64,000 nucleotides of DNA from Arenibacter arenosicollis (GCF_014397245.1 NZ_JACLHY010000011.1:62001-126000), one strand, 5' to 3'. Shown: positions 27,377 through 35,976, counted from the first letter of the stretch. Translations and numbers: made by a program. The notes: a model not told the origin generated them from the letters alone.

Positions 27377-28381
27377 ATGGAAGAAATTCAGAAAGGGGAC
27401 GATAACAACCCGTTGGAATTTAAAAGTAGAATAGACCTTGGTCAGTTGCAAACCTCGGTAACACAGATAAAGTCGGAATTAGGGAGAGTGATCATTGGTC
27501 AACAGGACATGATTGAATTGCTAATTATATCTATCCTTGCCAACGGACATTCCCTAATCGAAGGAGTCCCGGGGGTAGCCAAAACGGTTACCGCAAAACT
27601 CTTGGCAAAAACCATGGATGTAGGCTTTAGCAGAATCCAATTTACCCCGGACCTAATGCCGAGCGACATTTTGGGCACCTCCATTTTTAATGTAAAGACC
27701 TCTGAATTTGAATTTAAAAAAGGCCCTCTATTTTCCAATATTATTTTGATCGATGAAATAAATCGAGCCCCTGCAAAGACTCAGGCGGCCCTTTTCGAGG
27801 CCATGGCAGAACGACAGATTACCATGGATGGTCTCACCTATGAAATGGAACCTCCCTTTTTGGTGTTCGCTACCCAAAACCCCATAGAACAAGAAGGTAC
27901 ATACCGACTTCCCGAAGCTCAATTGGATAGATTCCTATTTAAAATTAAGGTGAATTATCCTTCTTTGGAGGAAGAAATCCAGATATTGGAAAGTAAACAT
28001 CGTCAGAAAAACAAAAACATTGAAAGCTTAATAACGTCTGTACTCACAGCAAAGCAAATAGCAAACTACCAGGACACCATTAAGGAAATCATTATAGAGG
28101 ACAATTTGATGAAGTACATTGCTGGCATTGTTAACAACACGCGCAGCAATGCCAATCTATACCTTGGAGCCTCTCCAAGGGCCTCTATAGCCATAATGGA
28201 CGCTTCCAAAGCGTTGGCCGCCCTTAACGGCCGCGATTTTATAACCCCTGACGATATTAAAAAAGTAGCGGTACCTATATTAGTGCACAGGGTATTATTG
28301 ACCCCGGAAAGGGAAATGGAAGGCTTTACCCCGGACAAAGTGATAAAACAAATTTTGGAGACCATTGAAATCCCAAGATAA
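27377..28381 (+). CDS. MoxR-family AAA+ ATPase
   Basis: A 334-residue cytoplasmic AAA+ ATPase of the MoxR clade, thought to act as a chaperone-like remodeller of membrane-associated vWA/DUF58 partners. Walker A GVPGVAKT is at residues 63-70, the MoxR signature FTPDLMPSDILG follows, Walker B is LIDEINRAPAKTQAALFEAM, and sensor 1 is FATQNPIEQEGTYRLPEAQLDRF. The C-terminal lid (GASPRASIAIMDASKALAAL) is complete. It sits with its usual partner DUF58 81 bases downstream. Confidence 0.95.
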   Translation: MEEIQKGDDNNPLEFKSRIDLGQLQTSVTQIKSELGRVIIGQQDMIELLIISILANGHSLIEGVPGVAKTVTAKLLAKTMDVGFSRIQFTPDLMPSDILGTSIFNVKTSEFEFKKGPLFSNIILIDEINRAPAKTQAALFEAMAERQITMDGLTYEMEPPFLVFATQNPIEQEGTYRLPEAQLDRFLFKIKVNYPSLEEEIQILESKHRQKNKNIESLITSVLTAKQIANYQDTIKEIIIEDNLMKYIAGIVNNTRSNANLYLGASPRASIAIMDASKALAALNGRDFITPDDIKKVAVPILVHRVLLTPEREMEGFTPDKVIKQILETIEIPR

Positions 28382-28462
28382 TTGGTTGATAATTAATTTA
28401 ATCCTGTGCGAACGCGATGATAGGTTTTTCCATTATAAAGTAATGGATAGCATAAAAAATAC

Positions 28463-29797
28463 ATGAAAAAAATCTTTAAAAATATTTATCTCCAAAGGCG
28501 ATTTTTTATCGTTTTATCAAGCTTGGTACTCAGCTTTTTAATCTCCTATATGGTTCCTGATATTTTGGGGGCAATAAAATTGTTATTCTATATTTTTTCT
28601 TTGATTTTTTTGGTTGATATTATTTTGGTTCTTGCCTCCAAAGGTGGAATAAGTGCTGAACGCATAGTTCCAGAAAAACTCTCTAATGGGGACGAGAACG
28701 AAATTGAAATAAACCTAAGTAATTCATACTTGTTCCCGGTAGGTTTGAAGATTTTGGATGAAATTCCCCATCAATTTCAGAAACGCGATTTTGGTATTGA
28801 AACTACTCTAGGTAAAGGAAAGGAAAAGGCATTCCAATATTACCTTAGACCTACGGAAAGGGGTGTGTATTCTTTTGGAAATTTAAATGTCTTTGCCCAT
28901 TCTCCAATTGGCCTAATCTCCAAAAAATACACTTTTGGCAATGCACGGGAGGTCCCAGTATACCCTTCCTTTTTACAATTGCGGAAATATGACTTAATGG
29001 CCTTTACCAATAGATTGTTCGAATATGGTCTTAAGAAAATTCGCCGTATTGGCCATACTATGGAGTTTGAGCAAATTAAGGATTATGTACAAGGAGATGA
29101 TATTAGGAACATTAATTGGAAAGCTACTGCCAAAAAGGGCCAGCTAATGGTAAATCAATATCAGGATGAAAAATCACAGCCCATATACTCTGTAATCGAT
29201 AAAGGAAGAGTGATGAAAATGCCTTTTAATGGCCTTAGCTTATTGGATTATGCCATTAACGCTACTCTGGTCATATCTCACATTGCACTTAAAAAGCAGG
29301 ATAAGGCCGGGATGTTCGCCTTCAGCAAGAAGATGGAAAACCGGGTGGTCGCCGAAAGGCGAAGCTCCCAAATGAACCTAATACTGGAGACGCTCTACAA
29401 TCTGGAAACCAATTTTGAAGAAAGTGATTACAGCCGATTGTATGCAGATATTAAGCGTAATATTAACCACAGAAGTCTAATATTACTCTATAGTAATTTT
29501 GAGACCTTGGACGCCCTACAACGGCAACTCCCCTATCTACAGGCTATTGCCAAACAACATTTATTAGTGGTCATTTTCTTTGAAAACACCGAGTTGACCA
29601 AGTTTGTGGATGAAAAAGCGGAGACAATCCAGCAAATATTTGAAAAAACCATCGCGGAGAAATTTGCTTATGAGAAGAAACTTATCGTCAACGAATTAAG
29701 AAAATATGGCATACAGACTATCCTAACGAAACCCGAAAATCTTACTATTAACACAATCAACAAATACTTGGAAATAAAAGCTCGTGGATTAATTTAG
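28463..29797 (+). CDS. DUF58 (vWA-like) membrane protein
   Basis: A 444-residue protein with two N-terminal hydrophobic segments (about residues 12-30 and 37-58), a beta-rich extracytoplasmic-like segment, then the DUF58 core: YVQGDDIRNINWKATAKKGQLMVNQ near 210-235, followed by a vWA-like fold. The first metal-site strand reads VIDKGRVM instead of the classic DxSxS, so the MIDAS is probably not a standard one. It is the partner of the MoxR ATPase and the last gene of the operon, convergent with the gene ending at 29844. Confidence 0.9.
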   Translation: MKKIFKNIYLQRRFFIVLSSLVLSFLISYMVPDILGAIKLLFYIFSLIFLVDIILVLASKGGISAERIVPEKLSNGDENEIEINLSNSYLFPVGLKILDEIPHQFQKRDFGIETTLGKGKEKAFQYYLRPTERGVYSFGNLNVFAHSPIGLISKKYTFGNAREVPVYPSFLQLRKYDLMAFTNRLFEYGLKKIRRIGHTMEFEQIKDYVQGDDIRNINWKATAKKGQLMVNQYQDEKSQPIYSVIDKGRVMKMPFNGLSLLDYAINATLVISHIALKKQDKAGMFAFSKKMENRVVAERRSSQMNLILETLYNLETNFEESDYSRLYADIKRNINHRSLILLYSNFETLDALQRQLPYLQAIAKQHLLVVIFFENTELTKFVDEKAETIQQIFEKTIAEKFAYEKKLIVNELRKYGIQTILTKPENLTINTINKYLEIKARGLI

Positions 29798-29843
29798 AGC
29801 TTTAGAATGGCCATATTGGACAGGATACTAGGATTATCCATGT

Positions 29844-30227
29844 TCACTTTTCAACACTTACAGCTCTCCCTTTGGACAGTCTAATCAACATCTCCCTTTT
29901 CCTTCTTTTTTTCTTTTCCGAAAAAATATCTATGGTAATCCCAACAGATACTCCCCCCAAAACTGTGGCCGTTAAGTCCCTATTATCCCAACCATTATAA
30001 ATATGTTCATCATAGGCCTCTTTTGCCAAGCCTGCCAATAAACTGGATGCGAAGGCTCCTGCTATCCTCCAATAGCGATTACCATTGGAGATACGATCAG
30101 CTATATCGGCACCAATGGCACCACTTATTGCACCAGCTGCAAAATGCTTAACCTTATCCTCCTGTAGTTGTGCGCTAATTGGTAAAGTAGAAAAAGAAAT
30201 GATAATACCTATAATTATTCCTTTCAT
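29844..30227 (-). CDS. small exported protein of unknown function
   Basis: A 127-residue protein with a signal peptide (KGIIIGIIISFSTLPISAQ), then QEDKVKHFAAGAISGAIGADIADRI, a pattern seen in YfiM/DUF2279-like small envelope proteins, a second hydrophobic stretch (AGAFASSLLAGLAKEAYDE), a GGVSVGITIDIF segment, and a very basic C-terminus (EKKKRRKREMLIRL). The reading frame is open 54 codons further upstream, but an exact -7 box at 30234-30241 places transcription start about three bases before the ATG at 30227. No function can be assigned. Confidence 0.72.
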   Translation of the reverse strand: MKGIIIGIIISFSTLPISAQLQEDKVKHFAAGAISGAIGADIADRISNGNRYWRIAGAFASSLLAGLAKEAYDEHIYNGWDNRDLTATVLGGVSVGITIDIFSEKKKRRKREMLIRLSKGRAVSVEK

Positions 30228-30233
30228 GGGCCA

Positions 30234-30241
30234 CAAAGATA
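30234..30241 (-). promoter_or_regulatory. -7 element abutting the start codon of the gene at 30227
   Basis: Minus-strand TATCTTTG, an exact TAnnTTTG match, ending seven bases before the ATG, so the mRNA should have a leader of only about three bases. Confidence 0.55.
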
Positions 30242-30257
30242 CTAAGGCCTTTATAAA

Positions 30258-30265
30258 TACTTTTG
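30258..30265 (+). promoter_or_regulatory. -7 element for the DUF2007 gene
   Basis: TACTTTTG, an exact TAnnTTTG match, about 55-60 bases before the ATG at 30324. It overlaps the left arm of the palindrome at 30261-30280. Confidence 0.6.
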
Positions 30266-30280
30266 GTAATTGTACCAAAA
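30261..30280. promoter_or_regulatory. perfect palindrome in a divergent promoter region
   Basis: TTTTGGTA and TACCAAAA arms around ATTG. It overlaps the plus-strand -7 box and start point and lies about 30-50 bases upstream of the minus-strand start point, the usual place for a repressor/activator site serving both genes. Confidence 0.45.
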
Positions 30281-30323
30281 AATAAATTATGTAAATTGTA
30301 CACAACTCATAACATTGAAGAAT

Positions 30324-30548
30324 ATGGATTCCAATTACGCCAAGATATTTTCCGGCAATTTTATTTTGTCCCAGACGATTATAAATCAATTAAGAGAAAT
30401 AGGTATAGAACCGATTATAAAAGACGAATCGGAATCAGGAAGATTGGCAGGTTTTGGTTCTCCCATGCAGGGAGATCAAGAGATATTCGTTAATGCAGAA
30501 GAGTTGGCAAAAGCACAAAGTATTGTCCAAAAAGTTATTGGCGCGTAA
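30324..30548 (+). CDS. DUF2007 small protein
   Basis: A 74-residue soluble protein of the DUF2007 family (putative signal-transducing, ferredoxin-like alpha-beta fold). The text MDSNYAKIFSGNFILSQTI, then LREIGIEPIIKDESESGRLAGFGSP and EIFVNAEELAKAQSIVQKV matches the whole family. The ATG at 30324 is preferred over the upstream in-frame start at 30270, because the -7 box at 30258-30265 would put the latter at the transcription start. The function of the family is unknown; a PII-like or stress-related role has only been suggested. Confidence 0.85.
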   Translation: MDSNYAKIFSGNFILSQTIINQLREIGIEPIIKDESESGRLAGFGSPMQGDQEIFVNAEELAKAQSIVQKVIGA

Positions 30549-30870
30549 AATCCGGGCCATTGCATTGTACTCTAACAATTCCGAGTACAATTGTAACTAA
30601 AAGTTTGCCCAGTCATGATCTAAACTCATTAGTCAGAACATCAACATAAATTAACTTGATTCTGGCATATCTCCCTAGAATTCACTATTTTTAGATAAAG
30701 AAATATTAGTTTTTCTTTCCCCCTCCGTTAGCGTTTATTAATTCTCCCCTTGTAATTTAGAACTTTACTTTTAAGAACCTAGTCAATCTATATTCAGATA
30801 TAGTTTGACCTTACTTGCTAGTTTTATAATCCAATTGGGAATTAACACATCAATACAAATTTTCAACGTC
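30549..30870. other. intergenic region between DUF2007 and TPR genes
   Basis: A nine-base hairpin at 30564-30572/30583-30591 (ATTGTACTC / GAGTACAAT) could terminate DUF2007, though it has only a weak T-rich tail. TAATTTAG at 30752-30759 is one base off the -7 consensus and could serve the TPR gene. No ORF is credible here. Confidence 0.4.
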
Positions 30871-32601
30871 ATGAAAACAAAATTAAGTCTCTTGATAATA
30901 GCCTTAGTACTATTACCACTTGTTTACTATTGGACACCAGAACCTACACCACAAGTACTGGAAGTAACGCAGGAAGCCAGTTTTTACTCCATGAAATGTA
31001 CCGTTGCCAAATACCTCTTGAGCAATGTAGACACTACACAGCAAATTGCACCGCTGTTTGAGAACCTAGGTAATTTACATTTCGGCATAAGCACCAAAAA
31101 CCAAAAGGCTCAAGCTTATTTTGATCAAGGCATAAAACTTACCTATGCTTTTAACCATGCCGAAGCCCATCGTTCGTTTATGGAAGCATCACGGCTTGAC
31201 CCAAAGGCTGCAATGACCTATTGGGGCCAGGCATATACCTTAGGTCCCAACATAAATGACCCTATGCCCGATGACGAGCGCAGGACAAAATCTTATGAAG
31301 CCCTCACAAAAGCCAAGAACTTAGCCCAAAATGGTACTCCAAAAGAAAAGGCTTTAATAGATGCTTTGACCCATAGATATAGTAGTGACTTAACAAAGGA
31401 TATTCCGGAATTAAATATGACCTACATGAATGCCATGGAAAAAGTAGTGAAGAAATTTTCCGACGATGCCAATATTCAAACCTTATACGCGGCTTCCGTT
31501 ATGAATACCATGCCCTGGAATTATTGGGACAACGATGGCAACCCAGCTCCCAATACACTAAAGGGAAAAGCTGCCCTGGAGCGTGCCATGGCCCTGAATC
31601 CTGACCATCCAGGGGCACATCATTATTATATACACATGGTGGAACTTCCTAAACCGGACCTCGCCATTCCCAGTGCTGATAAACTAGGGTCCTTAATGCC
31701 AGCAGCAGGCCATATTGTACATATGCCCTCACATATTTATATAAGGGTAGGTAGGTATGAGGATGCCGTAAAGGTAAATCAGGCCGCAATTTTGGCAGAT
31801 GAGGATTATATTTCGCAATGTTATTCACAGGGCATGTACCCACTTGGATACTACCCTCATAATTTGCACTTTCTATGGTCTGCCTCCACCCTTTTGGGCA
31901 ATAGCGATCTGGCCATTGACGCCGCCAAAAAAACCGCAGAAAAAGTCCCTATTGGCGAGATGACAACATTGCCATTCCTACAAGATTTTGCATCAACGCC
32001 ACTTTTGGCCTATACACGGTTTGGAAAATGGAATGAAATTTTGACGATACCCTATCCAGGGGATGATTACAAACATCTTAAACTTATTTGGCACTATTCA
32101 AGGGGCATTGCCTTTATTAGAAAAAATAATATTAAAGAAGCTAAAGAAGAATTAGAGGCCCTTTCCGCTATGAAGAACGACCCGCAATTAGAAACTGTAG
32201 TTGCCAACTATACCAATCCATCTTCAAATATTGCTCAGATTGCCCATGCGGTAATTTCGGGTGAGATTGCTGCTGCTGAAGGCGATTTACCAAATGCCAT
32301 GGAGCATCTTTCAAAAGCCATTTACCTGGAAGACCATTTAATTTACAGCGAACCTACTGCCTGGCATATACCTGTGAGGCAGACGTTGGGGGCCATCTTG
32401 GTAAAAGCTGAAAAATTTTCGGAAGCCGAAAAATTATATAAGGAGGATCTGGAAGTTCTCCGCCAGAACGGTTGGTCCTTAATTGGTCTACACGAAAGCC
32501 TAATTGGGCAAGGTAAATTGGAAGAAGCTAAAAAGATCAAACAAGAATTTGATACCGCTTGGAAACATGCCGATATAAAGATAACAACATCTATTTTATG
32601 A
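30871..32601 (+). CDS. TPR-repeat protein with histidine-rich core
   Basis: A 576-residue exported protein. The signal peptide is at residues 1-20 (KLSLLIIALVLLPLVYYW), followed by TPR repeats at about 70-140 (QAYFDQGIKLTYAFNHAEAHRSFMEASRLDP) and again at about 400-570. Between them lies a histidine-rich segment: HPGAHHYYIHMVE, AGHIVHMPSHIYIRVGRYEDA and YYPHNLHFLWSAS. These histidines could form a metal or heme site, an inference not supported by any family annotation I can name. An in-frame TTG start at 30805 exists, but the ATG at 30871 gives a proper signal peptide. It stands alone. Confidence 0.82.
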   Translation: MKTKLSLLIIALVLLPLVYYWTPEPTPQVLEVTQEASFYSMKCTVAKYLLSNVDTTQQIAPLFENLGNLHFGISTKNQKAQAYFDQGIKLTYAFNHAEAHRSFMEASRLDPKAAMTYWGQAYTLGPNINDPMPDDERRTKSYEALTKAKNLAQNGTPKEKALIDALTHRYSSDLTKDIPELNMTYMNAMEKVVKKFSDDANIQTLYAASVMNTMPWNYWDNDGNPAPNTLKGKAALERAMALNPDHPGAHHYYIHMVELPKPDLAIPSADKLGSLMPAAGHIVHMPSHIYIRVGRYEDAVKVNQAAILADEDYISQCYSQGMYPLGYYPHNLHFLWSASTLLGNSDLAIDAAKKTAEKVPIGEMTTLPFLQDFASTPLLAYTRFGKWNEILTIPYPGDDYKHLKLIWHYSRGIAFIRKNNIKEAKEELEALSAMKNDPQLETVVANYTNPSSNIAQIAHAVISGEIAAAEGDLPNAMEHLSKAIYLEDHLIYSEPTAWHIPVRQTLGAILVKAEKFSEAEKLYKEDLEVLRQNGWSLIGLHESLIGQGKLEEAKKIKQEFDTAWKHADIKITTSIL

Positions 32602-32705
32602 TTTTGAAAGGCCAATTTCCAAATTTGAGGGACACTTTAAACCTAATTTTCCCCAATTGCGTTATGAAACCTAGGTGTGATAAAATACTTTAAACAATAT
32701 TCATT

Positions 32706-33647
32706 TTACAATTGCTTCACCTCGGCCTTCGCAATTGTAAATTCCTTTATTAAATCGGCTACAATTTGGGCTGCGGGTTTAATATCATGGATAATAGCTG
32801 CAACTTGACCTATTTCCAGTTCCCCTTCGTCCAAATCACCCTCGAACATACCTCTTTTTGCTCGTGCTCTGCCCAACAGCACTTTTAGCTCTTCCACGGA
32901 AGCACAGGCAGCATAGGCTTGTTGTATATCACTATAAAACTTATTTTTTATTAATCTTACCGGGGCCAATTCCTTTAAGGTCAACTGGGTTGCCCCGTCA
33001 CCGGCCTCTACCACTTTTTGCTTAAACAGGTGGTGGGACGAGGCTTCATCGCTGGCTACAAATCGACTACCTACCTGAACCCCATCGGCACCCAAAACCA
33101 TAACGGCCAACATGGCCCTGCCCGTGGCAATTCCACCAGCAGCAATTAAAGGAATACTTATTTTTTCTTTTACAGCAGGAATTAATGTCAGTGTAGTGGT
33201 CTCATCCCTTCCATTATGTCCACCTGCCTCAAAACCTTCCGCAACAATAGCATCTACTCCAGCCTCCTCAGCCTTTTGGGCAAATTTAACACTACTCACC
33301 ACATGTACCACAGTAATTCCCTTGTCTTTTAAAAAGGAGGTCCAAGTTTTTGGATTGCCAGCCGATGTAAATACAATCTTTACACCTAGGTCTACAATGA
33401 TATCCATTAGCCTATCAATATCCGGATAAAGCATAGGTATGTTTACGGCGAAGGGCTTATTGGTGGCCAACTTACATTTCTCTATATGTTCGCGCAGGAC
33501 CTCGGGGTACATGGATCCCGCTCCTATTATACCCAGTCCTCCAGCATTGGAAACAGCCGAAGCCAAACGCCATCCACTGGCCCAAACCATTCCAGCCTGA
33601 ATTAATGGGTATTTAATTCCAAAAAGCTCGGTAATTCTATTTTGCAT
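32706..33647 (-). CDS. nitronate monooxygenase family FMN enzyme
   Basis: A 313-residue TIM-barrel flavoprotein of the 2-nitropropane dioxygenase group, oxidising alkyl nitronates, or alternatively an FabK-like enoyl-ACP reductase relative. It has the opening FGIKYPLIQAGMVWASGWRLASAVSNAGGLGIIGAG, the flavin and substrate site EGFEAGGHNGRDETTTLTL with the catalytic His, the phosphate-binding IPLIAAGGIATGRAMLAVMVLGADGVQVGSRF, and a helical C-terminus. The length matches NMO class enzymes. It is transcribed alone; the true substrate is uncertain. Confidence 0.87.
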   Translation of the reverse strand: MQNRITELFGIKYPLIQAGMVWASGWRLASAVSNAGGLGIIGAGSMYPEVLREHIEKCKLATNKPFAVNIPMLYPDIDRLMDIIVDLGVKIVFTSAGNPKTWTSFLKDKGITVVHVVSSVKFAQKAEEAGVDAIVAEGFEAGGHNGRDETTTLTLIPAVKEKISIPLIAAGGIATGRAMLAVMVLGADGVQVGSRFVASDEASSHHLFKQKVVEAGDGATQLTLKELAPVRLIKNKFYSDIQQAYAACASVEELKVLLGRARAKRGMFEGDLDEGELEIGQVAAIIHDIKPAAQIVADLIKEFTIAKAEVKQL

Positions 33648-33773
33648 AAATACCTTATCTATTTCCGGACGGTTTAAATTTCAATGGCAGTCCAGAAATA
33701 TTTGTTTGTTGGTTAATATTAGATATCAAATTTTACCTAATTGATGCATCAGCTTTATACAAGCCCACAGTTG

Positions 33774-34964
33774 TTAGGAGATTACTCCGGAGCCTATCAA
33801 TTCTTCCCCAATATACCAGGCCACAAACTGACCTTCCGTAATGGCCGATTGCTTTTCTTCAAAATCGACATACAAACCGGCATCTACTCTATATAAGGTT
33901 GCTTTCTGCAAAGGTTGTCTATATCTTATCCTAGCCATAACTTCCATGCTCTGGTCCACCTCCAAGGCCAAATCGGTACGCACCCAATGCAATTCATCAT
34001 TGTTGACAAATAGGGTCCTACGATAAAGTCCAGGGTGGCTTTTGCCTTGACCGGTGTAGATTACATTTTGATCAACATCTGTCTCTATTACAAATAATGG
34101 TTCTTTAGTACCACCTACATCCAAACCTTTGCGTTGTCCCTTGGTAAAATAATGGGCACCTTGGTGCTCCCCAACTACCTTCCCGTCGGTTAGGTCATAA
34201 TGAGGCTTTTCTGCAAAAAACGCTAATTCCTCTAACTTGGAATTAAACTCGGGAACATTATCAGCGTACTGCTCCAATACGGCAGGCACCTCAACAATAA
34301 CACCCTTTTTGGGTCTCAGTTTTTGTTGTAAAAATTCGGGCAAGCGAACTTTCCCAATAAAACAAAGACCTTGGGAGTCTTTTTTATCCGCAGTGATCAA
34401 ATTATTTGCTGCAGCTATTTTACGCACCTCAGGCTTCAATAATTCCCCAATAGGGAATAAGGTTTTAGAAAGCTGGTCCTGTGACAGTTGACATAAAAAA
34501 TAGGACTGGTCCTTATTTCCATCGGCTCCCGCTAGCAATTGATAGGTTTCCGACCCATCTTCATTCTTAATAACGCCTTTTCTGCAATAATGACCTGTGG
34601 CCACGTAGTCCGCTCCCAGCTGCATGGCTATTTTCATAAACACATCAAACTTAATTTCGCGATTACAAAGCACATCTGGATTAGGAGTCCTACCTTTTTC
34701 ATATTCCCTGAACATATAGTCAACGATACGCTCCTTATATTGGGCACTTAGGTCCACTGTCTGAAAAGGTATTCCTAACTTCTCGGCAACAATTAGTGCG
34801 TCATTGCTATCCTCCAGCCATGGGCATTCCTTGGAAATGGTCACGGAATCGTCATGCCAGTTTTTCATAAATAGGCCTATAACCTCATATCCCTGTTCCT
34901 TTAAGAGATATGCTGTAACACTGGAATCCACACCACCGGAAAGTCCGACTACCACCTTTCTCAT
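33774..34964 (-). CDS. mnmA: tRNA-specific 2-thiouridylase
   Basis: Puts the sulfur into 2-thiouridine at wobble position 34 of Lys, Glu and Gln tRNAs. It is 396 residues. The ATP PP-loop [10 protein letters not shown] is at residues 7-16, the first catalytic cysteine is Cys100 in [13 protein letters not shown], the second lies in [10 protein letters not shown] near 205, and the central and C-terminal beta domains ([25 protein letters not shown]) are intact. The ATG at 34964 overlaps the stop of a short open frame as GTATGA. An exact -7 box at 35036-35043 gives a leader of about 68 bases. Confidence 0.96.
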   Translation of the reverse strand: MRKVVVGLSGGVDSSVTAYLLKEQGYEVIGLFMKNWHDDSVTISKECPWLEDSNDALIVAEKLGIPFQTVDLSAQYKERIVDYMFREYEKGRTPNPDVLCNREIKFDVFMKIAMQLGADYVATGHYCRKGVIKNEDGSETYQLLAGADGNKDQSYFLCQLSQDQLSKTLFPIGELLKPEVRKIAAANNLITADKKDSQGLCFIGKVRLPEFLQQKLRPKKGVIVEVPAVLEQYADNVPEFNSKLEELAFFAEKPHYDLTDGKVVGEHQGAHYFTKGQRKGLDVGGTKEPLFVIETDVDQNVIYTGQGKSHPGLYRRTLFVNNDELHWVRTDLALEVDQSMEVMARIRYRQPLQKATLYRVDAGLYVDFEEKQSAITEGQFVAWYIGEELIGSGVIS

Positions 34965-35035
34965 ACGTTTAAATCTTCTTTTATGTATTGTACCCCTTGG
35001 TCGTCTTCCACCAATAATGACTTACAATTAGTATG

Positions 35036-35043
35036 CAAAAATA
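35036..35043 (-). promoter_or_regulatory. -7 element for mnmA
   Basis: Minus-strand TATTTTTG, an exact TAnnTTTG match, 72 bases upstream of the mnmA ATG. Confidence 0.6.
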
Positions 35044-35249
35044 CAAAATTGGGATTTGGTTGCTTTAAAAATCTGGCTCAATAACAACTAAGGGAAGACC
35101 CCAATAATAGTAACCAATTTTAATCGTCCTATTTTTGGACAAGACTAAAAAAATTTGGATCTAATTATTTAAGGATTTTTAATAGACAAACGGAAAGTCG
35201 TCAACCTTAAAATAGGAATAAAATTATGTATACAAATCCCTAAACAACA

Positions 35250-35285
35250 AAAGGAGCCACTTTAGCATACTAAAAAGGCTCCTTT
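35250..35285 (-). terminator. second hairpin downstream of the DUF6515 gene
   Basis: AAAGGAGCC / GGCTCCTTT stem of nine bases around an 18-base loop. On the minus strand it is followed by TGTTGTTTAG. It lies about 80 bases beyond the stronger hairpin at 35366-35400. Confidence 0.55.
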
Positions 35286-35365
35286 ACAACTATTAGTTTT
35301 ATACAGTCTGAAAAATATCAATATTTGAGGACCCAAAACTTACCAAACTAAACCAAATCAATGCT

Positions 35366-35400
35366 AAAAACCCCGACTAATTGGCCGGGGTTTTTTGTTT
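35366..35400. terminator. strong intrinsic terminator of the DUF6515 gene
   Basis: AAAAACCCCG / CGGGGTTTTT stem of ten bases with a further C-G pair inside. Both flanks supply T-runs on the relevant strand, so it can act in either direction. It lies 22 bases past the stop at 35422. Confidence 0.85.
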
Positions 35401-35421
35401 TACAAATTACCCCCCAATACT

Positions 35422-35976
35422 TCAATCTTCCTCTTCAAGGACATCAATTATTTCATAACCATCTTGAACAGGTTTATACACAGCATCATTGAGTTCATAC
35501 GCTGGGACTCCTTCAAAATCAATTTCGTAGGCATCCTTGGGTAGCTCGTTAACTACAGCTCCTTTTGGGGGCGCAACTATTTCATATTCATCACCCATTT
35601 GTTGATAGAATACTCCATCTGCGTACCTATAGGCACTACCCCTTACTACAATTCGGATTGCAGTCCTTGGTAATATGCGGACTCTAAACCCACGTGGAGG
35701 AAAACTTCTTACATAAACACCTTTCCTAGCTATATAGAACATTCCCCCAACTGGATAATAGGCCACCTTTCTGTGCATGACAGCCACAGTACCATTTGGC
35801 AAACGCCTAAGCGTTCTGCGTACAACCCTTCTATTATGCCTTCTTACCTTTCTTTTAACCTTCCGTACTTTTTCAACTTTGGTTCTTTTGGACACGCTTG
35901 TCTGAGCCTCCAAATTGGGGTTGGACAAAAAGAACATTATCAATGCCAATCCTATAACAAATTTTAAATTTTTCAT
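35422..35976 (-). CDS. exported DUF6515-like protein with Arg/Lys-rich segment
   Basis: A 184-residue protein with a signal peptide (about residues 1-24, FVIGLALIMFFLSNPNLEAQ), then a strikingly basic segment at about 30-62 (KVRKVKRKVRRHNRRVVRRT), then repeated beta elements of about 50 residues (PPRGFRVRILPRTAIRIVVRG, PPKGAVVNELPKDAYEIDFEG), ending in an acidic tail (EIIDVLEEED). The PPxG...LP.. repeats are typical of DUF6515 envelope proteins, function unknown. The polybasic part could bind lipid A, nucleic acid or anionic glycans; this is inference. Confidence 0.78.
   Translation of the reverse strand: MKNLKFVIGLALIMFFLSNPNLEAQTSVSKRTKVEKVRKVKRKVRRHNRRVVRRTLRRLPNGTVAVMHRKVAYYPVGGMFYIARKGVYVRSFPPRGFRVRILPRTAIRIVVRGSAYRYADGVFYQQMGDEYEIVAPPKGAVVNELPKDAYEIDFEGVPAYELNDAVYKPVQDGYEIIDVLEEED

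Larger units (their letters stand above)
34965..35421. other. intergenic region upstream of mnmA with two hairpins
   Basis: It contains the mnmA -7 box and two separate terminator-like hairpins (35250-35285 and 35366-35400), both on the mnmA-proximal side of the DUF6515 gene. No ATG-initiated ORF is credible. A short open frame lacking an ATG ends in the mnmA start codon. Confidence 0.5.

Noticed and set aside
34965-35070. Short open frame ending in the mnmA start codon (GTATGA) as a leader peptide
   Set aside because: It has no ATG, and only TTG/GTG codons lie after the likely transcription start; the overlap is probably chance.
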